The notes below the pieces were generated by a model. The model did no database searches and was not told the origin of the DNA. It worked only from the letters and a program-made list of their open reading frames with translations. Made by a program: the position numbers and the translations under genes. This document shows positions 8,156-15,768 of a stretch of DNA of 64,000 bases, one piece after another. The stretch comes from Prauserella shujinwangii (GTDB taxonomy: Bacteria; Actinomycetota; Actinomycetes; Mycobacteriales; Pseudonocardiaceae): assembly GCF_003001955.1 (NCBI RefSeq), contig NZ_PVNH01000002.1:186001-250000 (forward strand), in the 5' to 3' direction. The number at the start of each line of letters is the position of its first letter. Position 1 is the first letter of the stretch.

Positions 8156-8908
8156 GTGCCCACGAAACGTATCGCTCTCGTCACCGGAGCCAATCAAGGC
8201 ATGGGCAAGCAGGTCGCCAAAGAGCTGGTCGCCGATGGCATGACCGTGTTCGTCGGGTCTCGTGACCTCGCCCGCGGCGAGGCGGCAGCCGCAGAGATCG
8301 GCGAGGGCGCCATCGCGCTCCAGCTCGACGTGACCGACACCGCCTCGATCGCTTCGGCCGCCGAACGGATCCGCGACGAGACCGGCCGGCTCGACCTTCT
8401 CGTGAACAACGCCGCCATCTCCACCACCCGCACTGACATCGACCTGGCCGAGTTCCGTGCGACCTCAAAGGCGAGTATGGCTCCCCTCGACGAGGTACGG
8501 GCCGTGTGGGAGGTGAACGTCTTCGGCGCCCTGGCGATGTACCAAGCCACGCTGCCGTTGCTTCGCAGATCATCGGATGCGCGCATCGTCAACGTCACGA
8601 GCGCACTCGGATCGCTGACAACTGTCGCAGACCCGGCCTTCGCGTACCGTTCCACCTTCGGACCCGCCTACGCCGCGTCGAAGACGGCGCTCAACGCTGT
8701 GACCCTGTCGATGATGATCGAGCTGGAACACAGCGACATCAAGGTCAACCTGGTCTCGCCTGGGTTCGCGAAAACCGCCCTGGTCAACTTCGAGGGAACA
8801 GAGTCGGTCGAGGACGCCGCCCGCGAGGTGGTGCGCGTCGCCCGCCTCGGACCCGACGCACCCTCCGGCACCTTCACCCGCTGGGAAGGCACGGGCCTCC
8901 CATGGTGA
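8156..8908 (+). CDS. Short-chain dehydrogenase/reductase
   Basis: A 250-residue classical SDR. The NAD(P)-binding turn is TGANQGMGKQ, the structural motif is NNAA, the catalytic serine lies in VTSALGS, and the Tyr-x-x-x-Lys pair is YAASK. The segment between serine and tyrosine is somewhat long, as in SDRs related to carbonyl reductases. GTG start at 8156 follows a strong GGGAGGA site. It is divergent from the MmyB-type regulator and is probably its target. The substrate is unknown. A 13-bp hairpin lies 70 bases after the stop. Confidence 0.87.
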   Translation: MPTKRIALVTGANQGMGKQVAKELVADGMTVFVGSRDLARGEAAAAEIGEGAIALQLDVTDTASIASAAERIRDETGRLDLLVNNAAISTTRTDIDLAEFRATSKASMAPLDEVRAVWEVNVFGALAMYQATLPLLRRSSDARIVNVTSALGSLTTVADPAFAYRSTFGPAYAASKTALNAVTLSMMIELEHSDIKVNLVSPGFAKTALVNFEGTESVEDAAREVVRVARLGPDAPSGTFTRWEGTGLPW

Positions 8909-8978
8909 CCGGCTCCGAACACAACGGCTCAAGCCCGGCAACGCACCCGGCGAAGGGTCGCAAGCGCTCGCCACAGGG

Positions 8979-9014
8979 TCGGACCTGCCCGGCACCGACG
9001 ACGGGCAGGTCCGA
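8979..9014 (+). terminator. Hairpin terminator after the SDR gene
   Basis: A perfect 13-bp inverted repeat, TCGGACCTGCCCG / CGGGCAGGTCCGA, with a ten-base loop, lies 70 bases downstream of the SDR stop codon. It has no T tract. Confidence 0.65.
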
Positions 9015-9099
9015 GGGAGTCGGCAACACGGTTGCCGACAGCGCAGCCCGATGATCACTCGGTTTACGCTGCTCCGCCGCGCTGGAGGGCCCGTCGGCG

Positions 9100-9715
9100 A
9101 CCGCGGCGACGGGCCCGACCCTCGACCGCTTCGCCGTGGAGGCGGCCGCGACCCCGGACGCGTCGCTCGCCGCCACGGCCTGTTTCGCCGTGCAGGACGC
9201 CGACCGCATCCACCGCGCCGGTCCGGTGCGCGAACTCGGCGTGCACTCCCAGTCCCGCGTGGCGGCCCTGCGTGCCGCCGCGCTCCCTCACCTGCGCCGG
9301 CTGGCTGCTCTTCTCGACGAAACCGCCAGCTTGACCGTCCGCACTCCGGTTCGTCGCGCGCGTAGAAGGTACGCAGGCGCGGCCGGGCTCCTGCCGCTGG
9401 CCGAACCGGATTCGTCCGAAATGGACGATATCCATACCGAAGAGCGGTACCGGGAGCACCCGAACGAACGCCCGGCCCCTCTCGCACTGCGCGCCGAACT
9501 CGCCCGGATCCGCCGCAGTGACTTCGTGGTCGGCAAGGAACGTTCCGAACGTGGTCTCCTCGCCGTCGGTGCGCCGGTCCGCGACGCCGACGGCACGGCT
9601 GTCGCCGGGCCGGCGGTGTCGATGCCCTCCGTGCGCTACGACCGTCACGGGCTGGGCTCTCGTCGGCACGCACAGATCGGCCGCCCACGTACTCGAGTCC
9701 GGCCTCCCCTGCTCT
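9100..9715 (+). pseudogene. IclR-family regulator, frameshifted remnant
   Basis: The plus-strand frame from about 9136 shows the IclR ligand domain in order: ELGVHSQSRV, ALPHLRRLAALLDETASLTV, then LALRAELARIRRSDFVV, ERGLLAVGAPVRDADGTAV and the S-x-P region. The ending continues in the next frame as ALVGTHRSAAHVLESGLP. The expected HTH start is not coherent, and no single frame reads the whole protein. I therefore call it a pseudogene with at least one frameshift near 9655. It lies upstream of the flavocytochrome gene and may once have regulated neighbouring genes. Confidence 0.6.
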
Positions 9716-9750
9716 GTGAGGAGCGTCACAGTGACGTCTCGCCTCGGAAC

Positions 9751-9768
9751 TATATAGCATGCTATATA
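9751..9768. promoter_or_regulatory. Perfect 18-bp palindrome over the flavocytochrome start, likely MarR operator
   Basis: The sequence TATATAGCATGCTATATA is a perfect palindrome. The first in-frame ATG of the following gene (9759) lies within it, and the second (9768) starts at its last base. The last gene of this two-gene unit encodes a MarR regulator, and MarR proteins bind palindromes of this size. Such a site would block transcription or translation start directly. The AT-rich core stands out in GC-rich surroundings. Confidence 0.65.
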
Positions 9769-11036
9769 TGCTGCTCAGAGTGCGTTGGGGACCGTTCGTC
9801 CTCGTCAGTGCGTTCGTGGGATTGGCGGCGAGCGTGCTGTTCCTCGCCGTCCCCGCGTCGGGATGGTTGACCGGTCTGGCCGTTCTCGCGGGCGCGGTCG
9901 CGTACGCGATGATGGCGACGAACCTGTTCCTCGCGATCCGGCGGCCGATACTGGAGAAGCTGTTCGGCCCGCTCGATCGCGTGTACGCCGCCCACCGGGT
10001 GATCGGCACGAGCATCGTCGGCGTGCTGGGTGTGCACGTGGTGCTCATCCCGATCGCTTCGGCGGTTGAGCGGGGCGAGAGCCTCCTGGACAACCTGAGC
10101 GTGGCGATTCCGCTCGGCGTGTTGGGCACGTTTCTTCTCGTCGGGTCCATCATGTTGGCACACAGCAGGAAAGTGCCCTATGACCGGTGGCAGCGGGTGC
10201 ACATGGCCACTGGTGGCGCGTTTCTCGTGTTGACGCTGCACATGGTCATCGCGGCGAGCGGCTGGTTCTCCCTGGCGAGTCCCATGGGCGGCCTGCTCGG
10301 TGGTTTCGCGTTGCTGGGCCTCGGGAGCTTCGTCGTTCGACTGGTGGACAAGGCACGTGGCGGCGCCCGCTACACGGTTGTCGAGACGCTGAAACGAGAG
10401 CGTGGGCTGGAGGTCGTGTTGCGACCGGAAGAGGCCCGTGGCATCGCCCCGCATCGTGCCGGCCAGTTCGTGTTCCTGACCGCGAACGACGAGACACATC
10501 CGTTCACGGTGACGAGCGCGGCAGGCGTTGAGCAGCTCAGCGTTCTGATCCGATCGTCCGGCGACTGGACGGACCGCGCGCAGACTGGCCTCGCGGTCGC
10601 CGACCGGGTGCGGGTTGACGGGCCGTTCGGAGCGTTCACGCCCTCGGTCGGTGTTGACGCCCCACCACACCAGGTGTGGATCGCCGGTGGTGCGGGGATC
10701 ACCCCGTTCCTGTCCGTCCTGCGCGGCTCGCCCGAGGTGTCGGGCGGACAGGTCGAGTTGGTCATCGCGGCGCGGCACGCGGGTGATGTGCCATGCTGGG
10801 ACGAGCTGTCCACTCTGGCCAGCACGAGGTCGTGGCTGACCCTCACGCCGGCGTTCAGCGCGCGGGGCGGCCGGCTCGACGACGATGCCGTCGACCGCCT
10901 CGTGGCGGGCAAACCCGAGGGGACCGAGTGGTACCTGTGCGGGCCGGTCGGGCTCACGGCTATGGTCGAGCGCAGACTCCAGCACGTACCGGACGCGCGG
11001 GTACACCGGGAGCTGTACCAGTGGCGGAAGCGTTAG
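9759..11036 (+). CDS. Ferric-reductase-like membrane flavocytochrome (FAD/NAD-binding)
   Basis: A 425-residue oxidoreductase. The N-terminal 210 residues form about six membrane helices of the ferric reductase/NADPH oxidase type, with candidate haem-ligand histidines in VYAAHRVIG, VLGVHVVL, RVHMATG and LTLHMV. The C-terminal half is a ferredoxin-reductase module: FAD motif HPFTVTS, nicotinamide-nucleotide motif GGAGITPFLSVL, and the terminal YLCGPVGLTAMV. It should pass electrons from NAD(P)H through FAD and haem across the membrane to an unknown acceptor. Start could be 9759 or 9768, both touching the palindrome. The MarR gene follows after 7 bases, so the pair is an autoregulated operon. 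Confidence 0.85.
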   Translation: MLYMLLRVRWGPFVLVSAFVGLAASVLFLAVPASGWLTGLAVLAGAVAYAMMATNLFLAIRRPILEKLFGPLDRVYAAHRVIGTSIVGVLGVHVVLIPIASAVERGESLLDNLSVAIPLGVLGTFLLVGSIMLAHSRKVPYDRWQRVHMATGGAFLVLTLHMVIAASGWFSLASPMGGLLGGFALLGLGSFVVRLVDKARGGARYTVVETLKRERGLEVVLRPEEARGIAPHRAGQFVFLTANDETHPFTVTSAAGVEQLSVLIRSSGDWTDRAQTGLAVADRVRVDGPFGAFTPSVGVDAPPHQVWIAGGAGITPFLSVLRGSPEVSGGQVELVIAARHAGDVPCWDELSTLASTRSWLTLTPAFSARGGRLDDDAVDRLVAGKPEGTEWYLCGPVGLTAMVERRLQHVPDARVHRELYQWRKR

Positions 11037-11043
11037 GAGGGCG

Positions 11044-11484
11044 ATGAACTTCAACCGTTTCGACTCCGCCGGTTTCGTGATCAATTGGTGTGCGCGGGTG
11101 TTCGAGCGCCGTATGGCCGAGGCCCTCCGTCCCCTCGGGCTCGCCCCCGCCTACCTGCCCCCGCTGCTCACCCTGGCCGCAACGGGCGGCGCGACGCAGG
11201 GTGAGCTGGCGAAGGCAGTGGCGATCCAGCAGCCGACGATGGCGCTCACCCTTCGCCGAATGGAACGTGACGGCCTGGTCATGCGGGTTCCGGACAAGGC
11301 CGACCAGCGGCGGGCCATCGTTCGTCTCACCCCGAAAGCCGAGGAACTCGTGCCCAGGGTGGAGGGGCTCGCGCGGAGCATCAACGAAGCGGCGTTCGAG
11401 GGCCTGCCGGACGACGCACCCGCACAGCTGATCGATTTGCTGCACCGGGCTGCCCACAACCTCGAACGGCCGGAGAAGGGCTGA
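11044..11484 (+). CDS. MarR-family transcriptional regulator
   Basis: A 146-residue winged-helix protein of normal MarR length. The DNA-recognition region is GELAKAVAIQQPTMALTLRRME, and the wing DKADQRRAIVRLTPKA carries the Asp-x-Arg signature. The N-terminal helices (FVINWCARVFERRMAEALRP) would form the dimer interface and ligand pocket. The ATG at 11044 has AGGAGGGCG directly upstream. It is co-transcribed with the flavocytochrome, and a perfect palindrome lies at that gene's start, so autorepression relieved by a small ligand or oxidant is likely. Confidence 0.9.
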   Translation: MNFNRFDSAGFVINWCARVFERRMAEALRPLGLAPAYLPPLLTLAATGGATQGELAKAVAIQQPTMALTLRRMERDGLVMRVPDKADQRRAIVRLTPKAEELVPRVEGLARSINEAAFEGLPDDAPAQLIDLLHRAAHNLERPEKG

Positions 11485-11753
11485 TCGTCAATCGGTGCGG
11501 AGAAAGCTGACCGCAGAAGATCACCGAGGTGTTCCGCATTCCCGCATGCATCGCCGCCTGGATCCCACCCGACATTCGTCGGACCCCTACCGTGTCCACG
11601 TACGACAACAAGATGCCTGACCTGCGGACACGCCATTTCGCACGTCATGACAGACCTGATGAGAGCCGTTGAGCGCGGAGAGGAACCCTCCCACGCGCCA
11701 GGATCGCTCCCGATCAGGAGGCGCTACGAGCGGGCGGCGCGGTCCGCCCACCA

Positions 11754-12989
11754 CTACCGAATGTCCTTCACTACCACGCCGGACTTGATCACGACCTTGA
11801 CATTCTCAGGATCGGACAATACGGCCGGATCGTCGAATGGGTTGCCATCCACGACGATGAGATCCGCGATCTTTCCTGATTCAACGGTACCGAGGTCGGC
11901 GTCGAGGCCCATGATCTCGGCGTTCCCGATGGTGGCCGCGGACAGTGCGTCCCGGAATCCGATGATCCGAGCCTTGAGTTCGACCTCGAAGGCCCGGCCG
12001 GCTTGCTGTGGTCCGAGCAAGTCCGACCCCGAACCGATTCGTACTCCGGCGTCCGTCGCGAGGGACAGGGCCTTCTGCATCGCCTCGCTGACCCCAGCCA
12101 TTCTGTCGAGAAGTTCGGGCCCGATGCCCCAACTCTCGCTGCGCTGGCGCATTACCTCGAGAACCATGAACGTCGGTACCAGGGATGCTCCCGCATTCGC
12201 CATGAGTTCGGCTGTCGGCTCGTCGAGGTAGGTGCCGTGCTCGAAGCAGGTGACGCCGGCGGCGATACCGCGCCGGATGGCTTCGGAGTTGTGCGCGTGA
12301 GAGGTCACGTAGGTGTGGCGGGCGGTGGCCTCTTCGACGGCCGCCTTCAACTCCTCGATGGTGAAGTGGACATCTCGGGGTCCGTCCGCGAACGAGACGA
12401 CGCCGCCGCTTCCGTACACCTTGAGCTGTGTCGCTCCTCGACGCAGCGCGGTCCGGGCGGCGAGCCGTACGCCGTCGGGGCCATCGCAGACCAGCGCACG
12501 CTGGAACAGACCGGGAATGCACAGCGCAGCGTCGGTCATCCGGTAGGGAGTGTGGCCGCTACCGTGCCCGCCGGTCTGCGCGAGGGCAGGTCCGGACGGA
12601 TACATTCGTGGCCCACGGACCAGACCGGAATCGATGGCCTGCACTATTCCGCCGTCCAGGCCCGCCAGGTCACGGGCCGTGGTCACCCCGGCTTCCAGTG
12701 CGAGCTCGCAGTTCTGGAAAATGCCGGCCGCCACACTCGCGATGGAGATCAATCCCTCGTCTCTGATCGCGTTGACGGGAAGTGCCTGCCCCAGGTGGGT
12801 GTGCGCGTCGATAAGACCGGGCAGGCCGAAGTACGAGCCGAGGTCGAGGTCCTGATCACCGAGTGGCGGCCGATCCTTCGATCGAGTGACCGTACCGAAT
12901 CGGTCCCCGTCGATCGTCACGGTGACGTTCTCGGCCGGATCGGCGAGCGTGGCGTCATACAGGCGACCGAGGCGCAGCGAACGGACCAT
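11754..12989 (-). CDS. Metal-dependent amidohydrolase (imidazolonepropionase-like)
   Basis: A 411-residue amidohydrolase-superfamily enzyme. Metal and catalytic motifs are in the expected order: GLIDAHTHLG (His-x-His), the lysine strand TQLKVYGSGGV, SHAHNSEAI, CFEHGTYLD, and the aspartate in GSGSDLLGP. Members of this subgroup include Xaa-Pro and Xaa-Arg dipeptidases and N-acyl amino acid hydrolases. With a prolyl oligopeptidase and an FAD-dependent amine/amino-acid oxidase nearby, a peptide or N-acyl amino acid substrate is a reasonable inference. It is divergent from the FAD oxidoreductase gene at 13219. Confidence 0.85.
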   Translation of the reverse strand: MVRSLRLGRLYDATLADPAENVTVTIDGDRFGTVTRSKDRPPLGDQDLDLGSYFGLPGLIDAHTHLGQALPVNAIRDEGLISIASVAAGIFQNCELALEAGVTTARDLAGLDGGIVQAIDSGLVRGPRMYPSGPALAQTGGHGSGHTPYRMTDAALCIPGLFQRALVCDGPDGVRLAARTALRRGATQLKVYGSGGVVSFADGPRDVHFTIEELKAAVEEATARHTYVTSHAHNSEAIRRGIAAGVTCFEHGTYLDEPTAELMANAGASLVPTFMVLEVMRQRSESWGIGPELLDRMAGVSEAMQKALSLATDAGVRIGSGSDLLGPQQAGRAFEVELKARIIGFRDALSAATIGNAEIMGLDADLGTVESGKIADLIVVDGNPFDDPAVLSDPENVKVVIKSGVVVKDIR

Positions 12990-13218
12990 CGACTCGACCT
13001 CCTATCCGTGAACCACTGTCCAGGTCATGATCGCTTCTTGCGCGCAGCAGCTCCAGAAGCAAGTGTTCGACGCCGACCGGCGATGGTTCGACAGATGTTC
13101 GAATGCGTCGATCTTCGCCATCTGTCGCACGATCGGACGGGAATTCGTTACCGCTGTCCGATGTACGCCTCGCCGGTATCCGGCAGAGTTCCGAGAAAGT
13201 CCGCGGGAGGGAAGTGTC

Positions 13219-14511
13219 ATGCGATCCGACGTCGTGGTCATCGGAGCCGGAGTGGTGGGCTCGTCGATCGCCTTGGAGCTTGCCCGCAGCGGCCGCAGTG
13301 TGCTCGTCGTGGACAAGGCCGGCGGTGTCGGGCACGGATCGACCAGCTCGTCCAGTGCGGTCGTCCGGTTCAACTTCTCCACCTGGGCGGGCGTAGCGGC
13401 GTCCTGGGAGTCGCGATTCGCATGGGAGAGCTGGCGAGACCACCTCGAGGTCGATGATCCGGCCGGCTTCGCTCGCTACATCCGCACCGGCCTGGCCATG
13501 CTGGACGTTGCCACCGCACCGCGACACCTCTACCTGCCGCTGTTCGACCGAGCGGCCGTTCCCTACGAGGAGTGGGACGCGTCGCGGCTCGCCGCCAGCG
13601 TTCCCGGAATCGATGTCGGCCGGTACTGGCCGCCGAAGCCGATCGCGGACGACCGGTTCTGGGAGGATGCCGACGATCGCCTCGGCGCCGTGTTCACGCC
13701 CGACGCCGGATACGTCAACGATCCGCAACTGGCGGCCCAGAATCTGGCCACAGCGGCACGGCAGCGCGGCGCCGAGTTCCTCCTGCGCCGTGCGGTCACC
13801 AGCATTGAGCGCCGGCACGACCGGGTCAGCACGGTCGGACTGGACGACGGCACCCGCATCGACTGCGGCATCGTGGTGAATGCGGCCGGCCCGTGGTCGG
13901 GACACGTCAACGCGTTGGCCGGCGTGGGTTCCGACTTCACCGTGCACGTCCGCCCGATGCGGCAAGAGGTTGCGCACGTGGCCGCTCCCCGAGGTTTCCC
14001 CGAGGACGGGATCACCATCGCCGACATGGACCTTGGTACCTACATGCGCGGCGAGACCGGCGGCGCCCTGCTCGTCGGCGGCACCGAGCCGGAATGCGAT
14101 CCGTTCCACTGGCTCGAGTCGCCCGAAGCGGCGAATCCGGCTCCGACGACGGCGGTGTTCGAGGCACAGGTGACCCGTGCCGCCCGGCGACTGCCTGAAC
14201 TGACGGTGCCGAATCGCGCCCGCGGGGTCGTCGGCGTCTACGACGTCGCGGACGACTGGACCCCGATCTACGACCGCACCGAGCTCGACGGTTACTACGT
14301 CGCCGTGGGCACCAGCGGCAACCAGTTCAAGAACGCGCCGGTCATCGGCCAGTTCATGAGCGAGATCATCAATCAGGTCGAGAACGGCGCCGACCATGAC
14401 GCCACTCCCGTGCGGTTCGTCGCCAAGCACACCGGCGCCACGATCGACCTCGGCGCGTTCTCCCGGCGCCGGCCCATCAACGCGGCCAGCTCCGGAACCG
14501 TCATGGGGTGA
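13219..14511 (+). CDS. FAD-dependent oxidoreductase, DAO (glycine/D-amino-acid oxidase) family
   Basis: A 430-residue DAO-type flavoprotein. The N-terminal dinucleotide fold is VVVIGAGVVGSSIALELAR, the second FAD contact is GIVVNAAGPWSG, and the C-terminal flavin loop is YVAVGTSGNQFKNAPVIG. Relatives oxidise secondary or tertiary amines and D-amino acids, such as sarcosine and dimethylglycine. The ATG at 13219 follows CGGGAGGGAAG and is clearly preferred over the open frame reaching back to 13027, which lacks family residues. It converges on the PucR gene at 14520 and is divergent from the amidohydrolase, so the three probably serve one pathway. Confidence 0.87.
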   Translation: MRSDVVVIGAGVVGSSIALELARSGRSVLVVDKAGGVGHGSTSSSSAVVRFNFSTWAGVAASWESRFAWESWRDHLEVDDPAGFARYIRTGLAMLDVATAPRHLYLPLFDRAAVPYEEWDASRLAASVPGIDVGRYWPPKPIADDRFWEDADDRLGAVFTPDAGYVNDPQLAAQNLATAARQRGAEFLLRRAVTSIERRHDRVSTVGLDDGTRIDCGIVVNAAGPWSGHVNALAGVGSDFTVHVRPMRQEVAHVAAPRGFPEDGITIADMDLGTYMRGETGGALLVGGTEPECDPFHWLESPEAANPAPTTAVFEAQVTRAARRLPELTVPNRARGVVGVYDVADDWTPIYDRTELDGYYVAVGTSGNQFKNAPVIGQFMSEIINQVENGADHDATPVRFVAKHTGATIDLGAFSRRRPINAASSGTVMG

Positions 14512-14519
14512 CGCCACCA

Positions 14520-15746
14520 CTAGCTCTGACAGCGGCCGGCGGCCGCGAGCCCGCGCAGTTTGAGCCCCATGTGCAACATCAGACGATCGTCGCCATCGCG
14601 GAGGTCGCAGCCGGTCAGCTGCTCGATGCGCCGGATCCGGTAATAGAGCGTGCCGCGGTGCACGCAGAGCAGGTCCGCCGTGCGCTTGACGTCGCCGGCG
14701 TTGTCGAGAAAGGTTTCCAGCGTCCCCATCAGTACTTGCTGGTCGTTGTCCGCGGCCTGGAGCCTCGCCAACGGCGGCACGTCGGCCGCCCGCACCAACT
14801 CGTCGGTCGGTATGCGTAGCAGGATGTCGTACGGGCCGAGAGATCCCCATCGAGCCACCTCGCCGAGGGCCGGGACGAGCCGCGCCGCGCGCACGGCGAG
14901 CAGCGCCTGGCGGTAGGAGTTGACCACCAGCCCGAGATCCGTCACCGGTGCGCCGATACCGACGGCCAACCGGGCGTCTGGACCACTGAGAGCGCGGAAT
15001 CGCGCCGTCATGCGTTGCGCGACGGCGTGGAGAAACCGCGTTGTCGGCTCTTGCGGCCGGGCGAGCAACAGCCAGGCCCGCGATCGGTGCGCGAAGACCA
15101 GCCCGGCGCATTCCGGCTGGGCGCGCAACCCGTCCTCGACAGCCACCTCCACGGCTATGTCGTGCGCTGCCTCGGCGCTCGTGGCCGGGCAGTGGTGCGC
15201 AGCGACAACCTGGTAGTGCATCGGCTGTTCACCGAACAGCTGGTCGGCGGCCAGTTCCTCCGCGGCCGCTGCCCTGGCCGCCTCGTCGGCGGACACCAAC
15301 TCGCGCAGGATCGACCTGCGGCGGGCTCTGGAGCGTTCGCGCACGAGCAGGTCGCGGTGCAGCAGGACCCCGGCACGGGCCGCGGTCCGTGCCGCCATCT
15401 CGATCTCGTGTTCGGTGAGGCGGACGGGTCCGTCGTCGATCAGCCACAGGAATCCGAGGAGACGGCCGGCGGACCGGACCGGCGTGCACAGCCGAGCCTT
15501 GGCGCCGGGAACATCGAGTTCCACCCGGCCAGGCTCGGTCCACGTCGAGATGCCGAGTTCGAGCACCGGGCGGGTGAGCTCGTCGGGGAGCGAGCGGTTC
15601 AGCACCGCGGTCACTCTGAGCGGATCCTCGTCACCGAAGTGGCGGCTGGCCGCGAGCAGCCTGACGGACGGATCGTCGATCGCCACCGAGCGGTGCAACT
15701 GCTCGGCGAGTTCGTCAACGAGTGCTTGCACGTCTTCGTCGGCCAT
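14520..15746 (-). CDS. PucR/CdaR-type transcriptional regulator
   Basis: A 408-residue regulator. The N-terminal half is a GAF-like sensor (LLGFLWLIDDGPVRLTEHEI), the middle is a CdaR-type domain (AVGIGAPVTDLGLVVNSYRQ), and the C-terminus is the PucR helix-turn-helix (TADLLCVHRGTLYYRIRRIE). Such proteins usually activate catabolic genes in response to the substrate. The ATG at 15746, preceded by GAGAGG, avoids overlap with the upstream peptidase gene, which stops at 15769. It is the last gene of the minus-strand operon that begins with the cupin at 20199, and it is the obvious local activator. Confidence 0.87.
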   Translation of the reverse strand: MADEDVQALVDELAEQLHRSVAIDDPSVRLLAASRHFGDEDPLRVTAVLNRSLPDELTRPVLELGISTWTEPGRVELDVPGAKARLCTPVRSAGRLLGFLWLIDDGPVRLTEHEIEMAARTAARAGVLLHRDLLVRERSRARRRSILRELVSADEAARAAAAEELAADQLFGEQPMHYQVVAAHHCPATSAEAAHDIAVEVAVEDGLRAQPECAGLVFAHRSRAWLLLARPQEPTTRFLHAVAQRMTARFRALSGPDARLAVGIGAPVTDLGLVVNSYRQALLAVRAARLVPALGEVARWGSLGPYDILLRIPTDELVRAADVPPLARLQAADNDQQVLMGTLETFLDNAGDVKRTADLLCVHRGTLYYRIRRIEQLTGCDLRDGDDRLMLHMGLKLRGLAAAGRCQS

Positions 15747-15768
15747 CGCGGACCTCTCTGGGTGCGCC

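Noticed and set aside
8570-10153. Long minus-strand open frame across the SDR and flavocytochrome genes
   Set aside because: No domain or plausible start; it is an antisense shadow produced by high GC content.
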